Assembly: GCA_010014835.2 (NCBI GenBank)
Contig: JAAAKB020013164.1
Location: 1-24,505 of the forward strand
Origin: Apostichopus leukothele
Lineage: Eukaryota > Echinodermata > Holothuroidea > Aspidochirotida > Stichopodidae
DNA: 24,505 nt
Direction: 5' to 3'
The notes under the pieces are model-generated. The model was not told the DNA's origin, made no database searches, and was given only the letters and a program-made list of their open reading frames with translations. Each line of letters starts with the position of its first letter. Position 1 is the stretch's first letter. The translations under genes and the position numbers were made by a program. This document shows positions 1 through 9,017 of the stretch, piece after piece.

Positions 1-27
1 ATCCTTCTCTGTGGATGTTGTCAGAAT
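1..27 (-). CDS. WDR24: WDR24 coding exon 11, first 27 nt (truncated by window edge)
   Basis: A pyrimidine-rich acceptor (CTTCTTCTCCTGCCACGCAG) at 28-47 on the minus strand is followed by 27 nt that are open in the phase left by exon 10, reading DSDNIHREG across the junction. The linker is not conserved enough to confirm by homology, so this rests on splice-site quality and phase. Confidence 0.6.
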
Positions 28-3000
28 CTGCGTGGCAGGAGAAGAAGCTTAGTTTAAAATGAAAACATGCATCTGTGTTGAATACGAAAACGGACATCTG
101 TATTATATAGGAAATCACATGATATGAGTAATGAAGCACAAAGTATTTGTGTTTATGTAGCAAAACAGATATCTGTGTCACGTAGGAAAACAGAGGTTTG
201 TTTAAACAAGAATACATATATGTGGTATGTAGCAAAACATATATCTGTATTACGGAAGAAACAGACATTTGTATTACATGGGAAAACAAATATGTGTTGA
301 TACATAGTAAAACCAATATCTGTGTTATATAGGAAAACAGACATCTGTATTATGGAAGAAACAAACATTTTTATAACATAGGAAAACAAATTTGTTTATA
401 CATAGTAAATCAGATATCTGTGTTACATAGGAAAACAGACATTTGTATTACATAGGAAAACAAATACGTGTTTATACATAATAAAACAAACATCTATGTT
501 ATGCAGGAAAACAGACAAAATATAGAGAGAAGCAGTTTTATAGAAGAGAGCCGTCCTTTGTAGTACAATGAAAACAGATACGAGAAGAGTCGCATAAAAG
601 TTACATTGGATCAAACAAACAGACATTATATAGCAGAAAAAGACATCTGTGTTACATAGGAAAACAGGCCTTCATATTATAGAGGAAAATAGACATCTGT
701 ATTAATAGGAAAACAGACATATTTAGTACAATGAAAACAGAAAAAGGGTTGCAATGCATCAAACAAAAACGAGTGTTTATCAAAAAAAACCAGACCAGAC
801 AGTATGTTATCAAAAACAGTTAACAGATTCATCAAGGGCAGTGAAATCCTCACTATGTTTCAATTTCCTATCTTTGCAAGTTGGTCTCTGTGAGTAGTAA
901 ATCAACTCTGTAGCTCTACCTAGCATTAAATACTGCTCTACAATGAGGCAGGCAAGTCAAGCGTTACCTCTGTCGACCTCCGTGCTCGTCTGTGATGACG
1001 GCACCTCGGCACTCCCTCCTGAGCTCTGTTTGCTGTAGACCTTTGGCATCAGCTGTGAGACATCCACGAAAAACAATCTCAGTAAATGCCAAGTTTGGGC
1101 GACCTGAAACCAAAGAAAATGAGTTTTCACCACTTTAGTTGGGTTCTTTCCAGGGAATTTCTAATGTGGAAATACACAAAATGAGTATACCTGATGTCTT
1201 CCTAGCAATTCGGTAATCTTGGCATTTTCTTCGCAGAAGTCTCCAATTGGCATACCAGTACTCGCTCACTTTAGCAAGTGCACTTCGGCATGTCCGCTTC
1301 AAGTTCTTTGAGGTGCCATGCGTAAACCTTATTCATTTATGCAGATAATTAGGTCAGTTGACTTGTGTGTGAGTTCAGTGATGATGTACATGTAATATCA
1401 CACGCAGTAAGAAAATTGTTTATATCAACCAGACAACCACCCAGCATCTGTTTACAGAGTGTGAAGCCATTATACCTTTTGACTGGTTCAACAGGAAATC
1501 AATCCTTTAGGAAAGAACAAATCATGTGACACCTGAGTTTTCAACCATTTTAGTTGGTTCTTTCTTGGGTATTGCTAATGGGGGAATACACAAAATGAGT
1601 ATACCTGATGTCTTCCTAGCCCTTCGGCAATCTTGGCATTTTCTTCGCAGAGTTCTCCAAATGGTTTGCCAGTCAGTTGATATTCTTTAGCAGATGCACA
1701 GAACCATTCTGAAAACTGACATTAGTAAAAAAAAAAATTTTTTTAATTTACTCAAATTGTGAGAAAAAAAACATGTCAAATTTTACATGAAACCACCGGA
1801 TGTAGTAAAAGAAATATACATCGAAATATGCAAATATGAAATATTAATGGATAAACAATGTGTGATGTAAAAACTCTGTAAATTGACAGACTAATAAGTA
1901 AAGTACTCCTGAATCATGAAGAAACGGTCAGAAAATTAAATATTTGCTTTTTTGAGGCATTCCTTTCCAACTCGGGACTGTCATTCCTTGCCATGCCACC
2001 AAACAGAAAAAAAAATATCTCGACCAGAGTTGGGGTTAATATTATATAATTACTCTGTCTTGTTGCAGTTCATAGTAGACCGATGTACTTAACATATCAC
2101 ACAGGGATATGCAACATATTCCTATTGTAGGGGATATACTCACTCTGTCTTGCTACATAGTATACCAATGTACTTAACATATCACACAGTGATATGTAAC
2201 ATATTCCTATTGTAGGGGATACACATCTACTCAGTCTTGTTTCAGTTCATATCACACAGTGGTGCACAACATTTATACTGGATATACCCCCTCTTCTCCA
2301 GTTCACAGTATACCAGAGACTGGTATGTGCAACCTATCCCTTTCATAGGGGGATATACTCACTCTGTCTTCCTTCAGTTCATAGTACAACAGCGCACTTT
2401 CATAAGCGGGGAAGGAATCGGTAGTGCGGTCCGTCCTACGGAAGAACATCGGGCGCTTAACCGATGTGATGTCGTTCGATATAGAGCCTCTCTGATGGGT
2501 ATTCTTCCCGGACAGAGCAGATGTGTGGAAGATATCACCATGGAGACTCATGGACAAGCCGACTGGGTTCTGAAAACGTAACATAAGATCAGCCACACTT
2601 ACTTGAGTTGATAGTTTGAGGTTAAAAAATTCAAAACTGTGTTTTTTTTTAAGCAAAATTTTAAAAAACTAGAAAAAGGGAAAGGAAGGAAACTTACTGA
2701 AGTCTCTGCTGGTTTCTTGGCATCCTTGAAAACATGTTGGAAGATGTTACCATCTTTACCAGAGGTAAGAAAGACATTCTGGTCATACCATTCAATACCT
2801 GCAACAACAACAAATAAACAGGGGGAAAATGGACAAGCACATCAGAAAGCAAAAAACTGGGAAGTTATAAATAAATCTGCAAAGAGTTAAGAACTGCAAG
2901 CAATCTTCATTTTCCCCAAAACACTGTGACAATTGATCTGTGTCGTTTTCTTATATCACATCACATCATATCACAGTACATCATATCACAGTACATCATA

Positions 3001-6000
3001 TAGAAACTACCCACATAAACACATAAACCCACTTCAATTAGCTCAATTTCTAGAATGCACAAGGCACTCAAAGCATTTTGCCAACGTCAAATATTCAATA
3101 TCAATATATATAAATATCAAAGTAGGATGTATGAAAAATATGAAATCAATTATTCGATGGCAGAAGATACTAGCGAGATAGAAGAAACTGCTTACCTACG
3201 TCATTGCAAACAAAGCTGAAGGCAGTGATGCGGATGGAGTCCACAATCACAAAGGCATTATGTCATGGATGGGGCCATTGGGGGGGGGGGGGAGGGGGCA
3301 ATTGAAACAAAGTTAAGTCACCCTAAATAAATATCTCAAAACAGCCTACCAATAGCCAGTTACACTACTTAGTCCCCACAAAGCACCTAGTGAGTACCAG
3401 TTACACTACATTGACCTCTATAAACAACATGCCCATTAACAATTTACCATAACACTATCAAAACACTGTACCAGGAACCAGTTAACTTTGAGCAAATTAA
3501 AACACTCCTTTTGGTAAAATAAATCATTCTATTGATGAGAGAACGAACATCTCTCAAAGCAAGCTCATACCTGTCGGGGCTTCCTTATGTTCTTCGAATA
3601 CTGCAAATGGTACATAAGGCCTCCTTACGTCCCAAACAGACACTGCATTGTCGTCCACCTGAGAGCAGCTGGCGATGTGGTACTTCCTCTGAGGGCGCCA
3701 TTTCACTTTACGGACCGACTGGATGTGGTACAGTGTGTAGTCTATGCGTAACCGCCATTCGTGGGACTCCCAGTGCCATATCTACATGTTAATAGATTGT
3801 ATTGTAAATGGTGAGGTGGAACATAGGAGTGTGCAATGCCGGGTTTTTATTGGAAAAGAAACATTTTGATTTGTGATTAGTAGGGTGAGTTTGTTGTAAG
3901 ATTTTGTGGAACAGAATAAATGGAAGTTACTTTATTACCAACCTTTCATCATAATCCTTACATTCTTGGAGACGGGGCAAAAATAACCCTTCCACCTTCC
4001 ACCCTTCCACCCTTCCACCCTTCCACCCTTCCACCCTTCCACCCATGTAAATTTCATCATATTTCCCCAAACAGGCTAGAAAGAACAGGAATAGTCATAT
4101 GGTCACATTTTCACTACCTTACTATTAATTATCATAACTTAACCTTTCATTCCTTTCCAAATATTTTTGAGCGTTGGAAACTACAGGAAAGTCATTTTTA
4201 AAGTTATAGAACTAGTCAAATTGGAGTCAATGCTGATGGAATTTTAAACTTTACCTTGATAGTCTTATCTCTTCCTGAAGTTGCCAGCCACTGCCTCTCA
4301 TCTGGATGCCAGTCCAGGCTGAAGACAATCTCTTGATGAACCAACTCTTGCAACAGGACTCGGTCGCTACGACGGTAGTCCCAAAACTGTTTTTGCAATA
4401 AAAAAGAAAAACAATTCCAAAATGTTCTTGAACGTCAATCCATGTGCAGTTTTGCTGTTAAAGTGATATTCCAGTGGCATATGTTGATCATTGTTAAAAG
4501 AATAATTGTGGGAGCTTTTCTACATCTCTAAAAGAAATAACATCCTGATTTCTGGATACGAATACAATTTTTTTTTTTTTTTTTTTGAGGAAGGTTTAGG
4601 TATATTCTGGCAACAGCAAAGGTAGTGTTTTCATATGTTTAAGCATACCAATTTTGAAGAAGAAAATTATAATTTTAAGGAAAATAATGAAACAAATTTG
4701 TCAGTGTGTGACTATCACATCACACCTATTTGCTTCATGTTCAGTTAAGGTAGAAACTGTGACAATTTTAAATATAAATATTTCATTTATAATTGGTTGC
4801 AAATTTCACCAGAATGTTTAGTAGATTTTTTTTCTTTCATTTTAATAGTCAAAAATAAACATTACTCTGAAGTATCCTTCATGTATACCCACTAACCTGG
4901 ACATATCCGTTATCGGTAGCTGCAGCAAACATGAATAATTGATGAGGGTTGAACTGTATGTCACGAATACTACCGGAGGAGCTGCCATTGGCCGGAAACG
5001 TCATGTCACATTTCTCATTTCGGATATCCTGTCGAGACAGACGATGACATTTTTATCACGTTATGTTTATATATTCTTGGCAAATTTTCGCGCTAATGTG
5101 TAATCATATTTGAGATCTATATCGACCACACGACAAGAATCTTGAAATATAGCGAATCTTTTGAAAGCTAAGGATACAAGAATCCTTCCAAAAAAGTTTA
5201 ATTCTTCGACTTACAAAATATTTGATAGCACCTCCACTGGAGCCACTCAGTAGCATGTACCACTCGCTTGGATGAAAGCAGACTTTGTTGACAGTTCTTT
5301 TGTTATCGGTGAAAACCTTGTCCATTTTGTTACCCCTCTGAATGTTAAGGTTCCAAGTGACAACCGCACCATTGGTAGCCCCTGTAGCGAGGAGCTCATC
5401 TGGAAATGAGCAAACAATCAGAAAATACGTCTCATTTATGCCAAATAATGTCTTCGTTATTAGAGATTTTCTGTCTCGATTACATATTCAAGTAGTTGAG
5501 CCAAGCATGCTAAATATTCAATGTTTCATACTTTTAATCTGTATCAACAACTATCGAGACGAGAATCTTTCCCACAGCTCATGAATCACTCGATTAAAAA
5601 TTAGCAATTAAAATTTCAGGTGAGCATCTTTTTCATTTATCCTTGTAAACCCATTAAACAACCACTATAAGTTGGTGTTTGAGGCAACCAATTTGCCTAA
5701 TTTCTGCAAAGTTTGTAATCATTCATATTAAGCCATATCTGTATTAAAAACCATAGAATCACAAATTTTGCATAGAAAATGTCAAATGGAGAAATTTAAA
5801 ATAGATACAGATTCTCTATGTGATGATACATGTTAGAATGTAAGTCTGTGATAAAGTGGGTTGAACAATCCCTCTGTTTTCACAGAATTCCTGTCAAATA
5901 AGTTTCTATGCTTTTACTTAATGTTCTAATGGAGTTTTAGTTATAACCATTATGGACACTTTTGGGGAAATTTGAAACTGGCAAAAAAAACGAACCGAGG

Positions 6001-7358
6001 AACAGTGGTTCATCATAAATACAAATAAATTGCTATCTAAGTTAATAATCTGTTCAGTTGTGTCACAATACTCATGTCAAGGATGTTATTAGAAAAGGAA
6101 ATGTTACTTTTCATGAAAGGGATTATTTATATAGCAACTCATAGGAATATAATGTTTTCAATCTTGAAATGTTATGTAAATTAGTCAGTGTATGCCAGCA
6201 TTGCTGTTGCATAAAAAAGTCTTAACACACATTCATGGCATAGTTGTTATACAATTTAATCATAAGGGATATTGGCAGCAAATGTGGATATAACTTCAAC
6301 GTAACTGGGGAAAGGAATCAACAGTTGTGCAAGTTGTTCAACAAAATTTGAAGAAACTTCATCAATCAATCCACAGAAATTATTGTTTGTTTGTTTTTCA
6401 TTTGATTTGCTCTAGTTAGCTCAAATGGAATTGAAGTTAATCAATTTAAGTGTTACAATGGGGATTACCCATTCAATGTAAATCCAAGTGTCTTCCCACA
6501 GGTACTTACTAACGACTGACAGCCAGTTTATCATCAACTAAACAAGTCTTACCTTTGACCGGATTCCACACAACATCGTTGCAACTATAGTTCAGATTGA
6601 TACGTCCGACTCTCAAATCCTGTTGCTCGCGAAAAGAGCCCTCTTCAATGCTATAAACTTTGAACACTTAAAGAGATCAAGGAAAGATAATAGTCAAGTA
6701 ATATGCATTAGTAAAGCATCAGGTTAACTCAAGGACCACCTTCTACAATTTGCTTTTGAAAGCTAGCATACCACTGATTATTATTTTTTTGAGGGGGAAG
6801 GGCAAATGTCTGTGTTGCACTTCAAAACAAGACTAACAACCCACGGGATCAAGACGGAGAGAATAATAAAATAAATAACACTACCATCATACTGATGGCC
6901 CCTTAAAATTAAACATAAAAGTGACAAAAAAAAAGTCTAGAACAACATTCCATTGAAGATCAAATTTGCTCTATTCCAAAAAATCTTGCTAGACATTTCA
7001 ATCTACTAGCAAATTTGATTTCTTATTGAGATCTATATGTAATAACAAAATTTAGGACCATTTTAAATTTGTTTCATTTTATTATTTTATTTAGTCGTTG
7101 ATTGAGCTGTTCGATAGATGACTGTAAATGGTACTTTCATATGTCTAACAAGAAAATTTGTTATATTTACAACCACTGTACTGAAATCATCCCTGTGAAG
7201 TTTAATCCAAAAACCAAAAAATCCAAACAAAGTCTAGCTAGCTTGTGCATGCCAGAGTGAGGCTCACCCAATCTGCCAGCTGCAGCCACCAGAGTCTTAT
7301 CCCTGTTAGTAGAGATGGCGTTGATACCACTATCTACTTGAACACTCGTCGTTGTCAT
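1..7358 (-). CDS. WDR24: WDR24, GATOR2 complex subunit (5' part, 11 exons, runs off left edge)
   Basis: WDR24 is a subunit of GATOR2, which acts at the lysosome to oppose GATOR1 and so permit amino-acid activation of mTORC1. Ten complete coding exons and the start of an eleventh join without a frame break: 7268-7358, 6553-6666, 5215-5399, 4897-5028, 4255-4386, 3571-3781, 2698-2798, 2363-2569, 1605-1715, 968-1103 and 1-27 (1447 nt, 482 codons). Recognisable WDR24 segments include [11 protein letters not shown] near residues 107-117, [11 protein letters not shown] ending at 218, [10 protein letters not shown] near 267-276, [14 protein letters not shown] near 298-311, and [23 protein letters not shown] spread over exons 9 and 10. 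The family is about 790 residues in vertebrates, so roughly 300 residues including the C-terminal RING-like domain lie outside the window. The ATG at 7358 is preceded by an in-phase splice acceptor, so a non-coding first exon is expected. Identity is from remembered family sequence and is strong; individual splice sites are my reading. Confidence 0.94.
28..967 (-). other. WDR24 intron 10, mostly minisatellite
   Basis: Positions 60-760 are occupied by the ~25-bp tandem repeat described separately. Positions 760-967 are AT-rich and I see nothing else in them. Confidence 0.6.
60..760. repeat. ~25-bp degenerate minisatellite in WDR24 intron 10
   Basis: Imperfect repeats of a unit close to GGAAAACAGACATCTGTATT followed by ACATA run through this stretch. 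Variants read ATATCTGTGTT, ACATTTGTATT and ACATCTGTATT, and alternate with spacer words such as ACATAGTAAA. Some units contain the palindrome ACAGATATCTGT (for example 165-176). The repeat opens two minus-strand reading frames with a repetitive NTDICF-like pattern, which I regard as artefacts. Confidence 0.8.
968..1103 (-). CDS. WDR24: WDR24 coding exon 10 (residues 429-473)
   Basis: This exon is 136 nt, phase 0 to phase 1, with acceptor TTTGGTTTCAG and donor GTAACG. It begins [12 protein letters not shown], the continuation of the conserved GRNQVAQTWTMLRII segment, then enters a Ser/Thr-rich linker ([19 protein letters not shown]) that is poorly conserved in the family. Confidence 0.88.
1121..1283 (-). 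pseudogene. Decayed duplicate of WDR24 exon 9 plus its intron start
   Basis: This 163-bp stretch matches 1535-1700 over the 3' two-thirds of exon 9, the donor GTATAC and about 70 bp of intron. The exon part differs by substitutions and a net 2-nt loss just after the AAAG near the middle, which breaks the frame. The 3' half still reads [21 protein letters not shown], with a TGA a few codons upstream in that frame. No convincing splice acceptor precedes it. I infer a dead or alternative exon copy within intron 9. Confidence 0.8.
1535..1700 (-). repeat. Functional partner of the exon 9 duplication
   Basis: This is the second member of the direct repeat with 1121-1283, about 415 bp apart. It covers most of coding exon 9 and about 70 bp of downstream intron. 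This copy has the intact frame and the acceptor. Confidence 0.8.
1605..1715 (-). CDS. WDR24: WDR24 coding exon 9 (residues 392-428)
   Basis: This exon is 111 nt, phase 0 to phase 0, entered after a long T-rich tract and TGTCAG. It encodes [20 protein letters not shown], then [17 protein letters not shown], matching [35 protein letters not shown] of the vertebrate protein. The donor is GTATAC. A diverged second copy of this exon lies in the next intron. Confidence 0.9.
1716..2362 (-). other. WDR24 intron 8
   Basis: Positions 1716-2040 are AT-rich, with an A/T tract at 1728-1746 that serves as the pyrimidine tract of exon 9 on the minus strand. The rest is the exon-derived tandem repeat described separately. 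Confidence 0.6.
2040..2360 (-). repeat. ~90-bp tandem repeat carrying copies of the exon 8 end and donor
   Basis: The word ACTCTGTCTTG (minus strand CAAGACAGAGT) recurs at 2052 and 2142, a variant at about 2230, and the genuine exon end at 2363. Each is followed by a degenerate TTCAGTTCATAGTA (the exon codons reading YYEL on the minus strand) and by intron words such as CATATCACACAGTGATATG and CCTATTGTAGGGGATA. The copy at 2142 retains the full GACAGA/GTGAGTATATCC donor context. The units therefore consist of exon 8 3' end plus intron. Confidence 0.8.
2363..2569 (-). CDS. WDR24: WDR24 coding exon 8 (residues 323-391)
   Basis: This exon is 207 nt, phase 0 to phase 0. The acceptor TTTTCAG just before AACCCAGTC is preferred over an upstream AG because it restores the conserved NPxGL motif. 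The exon encodes [31 protein letters not shown] and [13 protein letters not shown]. The donor is GTGAGT. The last ~25 nt plus the donor are repeated several times in the following intron (see the repeat at 2040-2360). Confidence 0.88.
2698..2798 (-). CDS. WDR24: WDR24 coding exon 7 (residues ~289-322)
   Basis: This exon is 101 nt, phase 1 to phase 0, with donor GTAAGT. It encodes [20 protein letters not shown], then [14 protein letters not shown], equivalent to GIAWRH...LLSGSKDSSLCQHLFRDAS in vertebrates. It completes the WD40 propeller. Confidence 0.9.
2953..3001. repeat. Short tandem repeat, CACATCATAT type
   Basis: About three imperfect copies of ACATCATATCACAGT lie head to tail within WDR24 intron 6. 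Confidence 0.75.
3196..3215 (-). other. Candidate 20-nt cryptic (poison) microexon in WDR24 intron 6
   Basis: On the minus strand the acceptor CATCACTGCCTTCAG precedes 20 nt ending in GTAG, followed by the near-consensus donor GTAAGC. Joined to exon 6 it would read T-A-L-F-A-M-T and stop at TAG, so inclusion would truncate the protein inside the propeller. Exon 6 joins exon 7 perfectly without it. It may be a chance pair of splice signals. Confidence 0.3.
3280..3298. repeat. Homopolymer G tract
   Basis: A run of 13 G, then A, then five G on the plus strand, inside WDR24 intron 6. Its length may be unreliable in the assembly. Confidence 0.9.
3571..3781 (-). CDS. WDR24: WDR24 coding exon 6 (residues 219-288)
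   Basis: This exon is 211 nt, phase 0 to phase 1, with donor GTATGA. It encodes [13 protein letters not shown], the [18 protein letters not shown] strand pair, then [20 protein letters not shown]. The VKWRP and VWDVRRPxVP motifs are strongly conserved in WDR24. It lies in a long intron-rich stretch with an antisense open frame that is only a shadow. Confidence 0.92.
3782..4254 (-). other. WDR24 intron 5
   Basis: This 473-bp intron contains the 8-bp CCACCCTT minisatellite at 3988-4044. Otherwise it is plain AT-rich sequence. Confidence 0.6.
3988..4044. repeat. 8-bp minisatellite (TTCCACCC)n
   Basis: About seven head-to-tail copies of TTCCACCC on the plus strand, the first one shortened. The pre-mRNA (minus) strand reads (GGGTGGAA)n, with regularly spaced GGG runs that could fold into a G-quadruplex. 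The plus-strand frame reading TLPPFHPS repeats is an artefact. Confidence 0.9.
4255..4386 (-). CDS. WDR24: WDR24 coding exon 5 (residues 175-218)
   Basis: This exon is 132 nt, phase 0 to phase 0, with donor GTAAAG. It encodes [19 protein letters not shown], then [20 protein letters not shown], matching the family's RRPDRCERMF...CCDWHPEDRGWLATGGRDK segment. The open frame upstream of the acceptor contains an ATG that could be mistaken for a gene start, but the exon model is preferred. Confidence 0.92.
4387..4896 (-). other. WDR24 intron 4
   Basis: This 510-bp AT-rich intron has a 19-nt T run at 4568-4586. I see nothing else in it. Confidence 0.55.
4897..5028 (-). CDS. WDR24: WDR24 coding exon 4 (residues 131-174)
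   Basis: This exon is 132 nt, phase 0 to phase 0, with donor GTTAGT. It encodes [15 protein letters not shown], then [20 protein letters not shown], equivalent to the blade that reads ESVRDVQFS...FASTFENGNVQLWD in vertebrates. The last codon (Q) joins FWDYRR of the next exon to complete the blade. Confidence 0.9.
5215..5399 (-). CDS. WDR24: WDR24 coding exon 3 (residues ~69-130)
   Basis: This exon is 185 nt, entering in phase 1 and leaving in phase 0, with donor GTAAGT. It encodes [16 protein letters not shown], then the nearly invariant [11 protein letters not shown] and [13 protein letters not shown]. This is the most diagnostic exon for the WDR24 assignment. Confidence 0.92.
5400..6552 (-). 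other. WDR24 intron 2, no features seen
   Basis: This is the longest WDR24 intron in the window, 1153 bp between coding exons 2 and 3. It is AT-rich, without recognisable repeats or coding segments. Confidence 0.55.
6553..6666 (-). CDS. WDR24: WDR24 coding exon 2 (residues ~31-68)
   Basis: This exon is 114 nt, entering and leaving in phase 1. It encodes [20 protein letters not shown], then [11 protein letters not shown], directly comparable with FKIYAIEE...LNLRVGR...SCADVVWH of vertebrate WDR24 (blade 1). The donor is GTAAGA. It is too short and too split to stand out as an ORF. Confidence 0.85.
6667..7267 (-). other. WDR24 intron 1 of the coding region, no features seen
   Basis: 601 bp of AT-rich sequence between coding exons 1 and 2, with nothing further recognisable. 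Confidence 0.55.
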
Positions 7359-7380
7359 GGTGATTTAAAAGTGTCCGAAA
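7268..7380 (-). CDS. WDR24: WDR24 coding exon 1 (residues 1-30, with 22 nt of 5' UTR)
   Basis: The coding part is 7268-7358, 91 nt, ending in phase 1. It encodes [20 protein letters not shown] and the start of blade 1 (VAAAGR), matching the vertebrate N-terminal region NAISVCRD...VVAGR. A strong acceptor (pyrimidine tract then CAG) at 7381-7382 splits the 5' UTR 22 nt upstream of the ATG. The donor is GTGAGC at 7267 reading down. Confidence 0.85.
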
Positions 7381-8813
7381 CTGAAATGAAATAAAATTCA
7401 CAACTTAGACTTATACATAGTGCACTGAAATAAAAATATACCCATGTTGGTAGAAATGTGAGGAAAAAGTCCATATTAAATAAACTTCAAATTAACTTAC
7501 TTCCTGTAGGTTCTATGTGAAGTGACTATTTCTTATGCATGTCAATCGTGTTAAACATTTTAAAGCCTTTCCTACAGTTTTGTTATCTTTTTATGTTAAC
7601 CTAGCCAAGAAATGAGACAAGACTCAAAAAAATCAAAGAAAAATTCACAATACTTACTGCTTCTAAGTTAAACCATTATTTTTAAACTAAAGAGTGAACT
7701 AATTTCCTGACATTCAGTTTTCTGCTTTGCGTACTGTACTTTCCTAACAGAAAATGTGTAGTATTTACCACAAAACTCAGCTACTGTATACAGGCAAGTT
7801 AGTCAGGTAAATATACACCATCACCATGCCAATCTTTGTCGACTATTATACTATTTTATAGTAATAAGTAGGCCTACTATTTGTAATACAAGCGGGGCCC
7901 TTATTTTCCCAACAATCGGCAAATTAAGCTCTAATTGAGTACTACCCCCCCCCCCCACCAACCCAAAAAAAATAATAATAATAAGTACTAGCCTAGCATC
8001 ACCATTCCTTTTCCTACAATCAGTTTCATGCCTCCTACCATTAAGCATATGGCATTGAATGTGTAAATTTGCATAACAAATGCAATTATACTAATTATAC
8101 CCTAGGCCTAGGTCTAATTCTCAAGTTACGCTAGCCTAGGTCTGATTATGAATCCAGGTTATAAAAACAATCGTTTTTCCACTAAGCCTGTGTCTCTTTA
8201 TTACAGACTTGGATTAGCCTAGTTTAAACTTCATTATGATATAGGCATGATACAATTGCAAATACGTTTGGAACTTGGGCTTGTAGATAGGCTAACTTCC
8301 TATCAGGCTAGTCCTTGTCTCAAACAGTGTGAAGGAAAGAATTTCGCAAAACTGGACCCAACATCAAAGACAACGGTGAGTCCTTTCACAGAGTTACACA
8401 CGTATTATTTTTAGCAAGACAAGAGCTTCAAACAACACGTGCATTGGAACAACTTCCTGGAAGAAATACAATACAAGTTCTCAAAGTTTCTACATATTAT
8501 CTGCAAATGATATTACCTTCTTGCACTCATTATTTTCATAAATTTTAAGTACGGGTTTTCGGCTGAAGTACTACTAGCCTAGTGCTGTAGGCCTAACTTA
8601 GAATATTTCAGTTATTGGAAAAAGGTCAGTCTTGCATTTATCTGTGTAGTTGGGCGCTGTTCAGACTACGGTTCGCATTACTCCTATACAATGTCAAGCA
8701 ACCAAAGTTTGCCACGCAGGATATACTCGATCATTTCTGTGGCTAGTCTCCAAAGTTGACGACGGGCATGTCCAAAACCTGACACATCCATTTACATCGT
8801 ACCTCAGTCCAAC
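7381..8813. promoter_or_regulatory. Divergent WDR24/DNAJC1 upstream region (candidate shared promoter)
   Basis: The two genes point away from each other, so both transcription starts must lie here or in non-coding first exons here. On the minus strand two strong donors, CAGGAA/GTAAGT (7499-7500) and GAAGCA/GTAAGT (7656-7657), could end a non-coding WDR24 exon 1 that splices to the acceptor at 7381. Three copies of the palindrome TAGGCCTA lie at 7869, 8103 and 8588. A poly-C tract near 7945 breaks the AT-rich background. I see no clear TATA box that fixes a start site and no obvious CpG island. Function is inferred from gene arrangement alone. Confidence 0.5.
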
Positions 8814-9017
8814 ATGGCAGTCCTTATGGAGAGCAGACGACAAGTTTCGACAGGCTGTTCTCATTTATTTCGAAATCGCTTAGGCCTTCTTTGTTTACTT
8901 TTAATATGTTTATTGCAGTTTCAGAGAACTCACGCTTGGGATAACACAGATTTCGAACTGTTTGACTTGGTTGAGGAAGTCTCACAGAATTTTTACGAAC
9001 TCCTTGGGTTGGATCAG
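8814..9017 (+). CDS. DNAJC1: DNAJC1 exon 1 (residues 1-68)
   Basis: This exon is 204 nt, ending in phase 0 with donor GTAGGC. It encodes a basic N-terminus, the hydrophobic core [14 protein letters not shown], a likely signal cleavage near THAW, then [20 protein letters not shown]. The last part is almost identical to the vertebrate start of the J domain. Confidence 0.93.

Larger units (their letters stand above)
2799..3570 (-). other. WDR24 intron 6
   Basis: It contains a short CACATCATAT-type tandem repeat at 2953-3001 and a G run at 3280-3298 (plus strand). It also holds a 20-nt segment with good splice signals at 3196-3215, described separately. I see nothing else in it. Confidence 0.6.

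Noticed and set aside
153-626. Two minus-strand open frames with NTDICF-like repeats
   Set aside because: They are the translated minisatellite; the periodicity follows the DNA repeat, and there is no domain or splice support.
2237-2581. Plus-strand 114-codon frame
   Set aside because: It is antisense to WDR24 exon 8 and its repeats; the minus frame matches the protein family.
3920-4201. Plus-strand frame with TLPPFHPS repeats
   Set aside because: It is the (TTCCACCC)n repeat read in one frame, inside a WDR24 intron.
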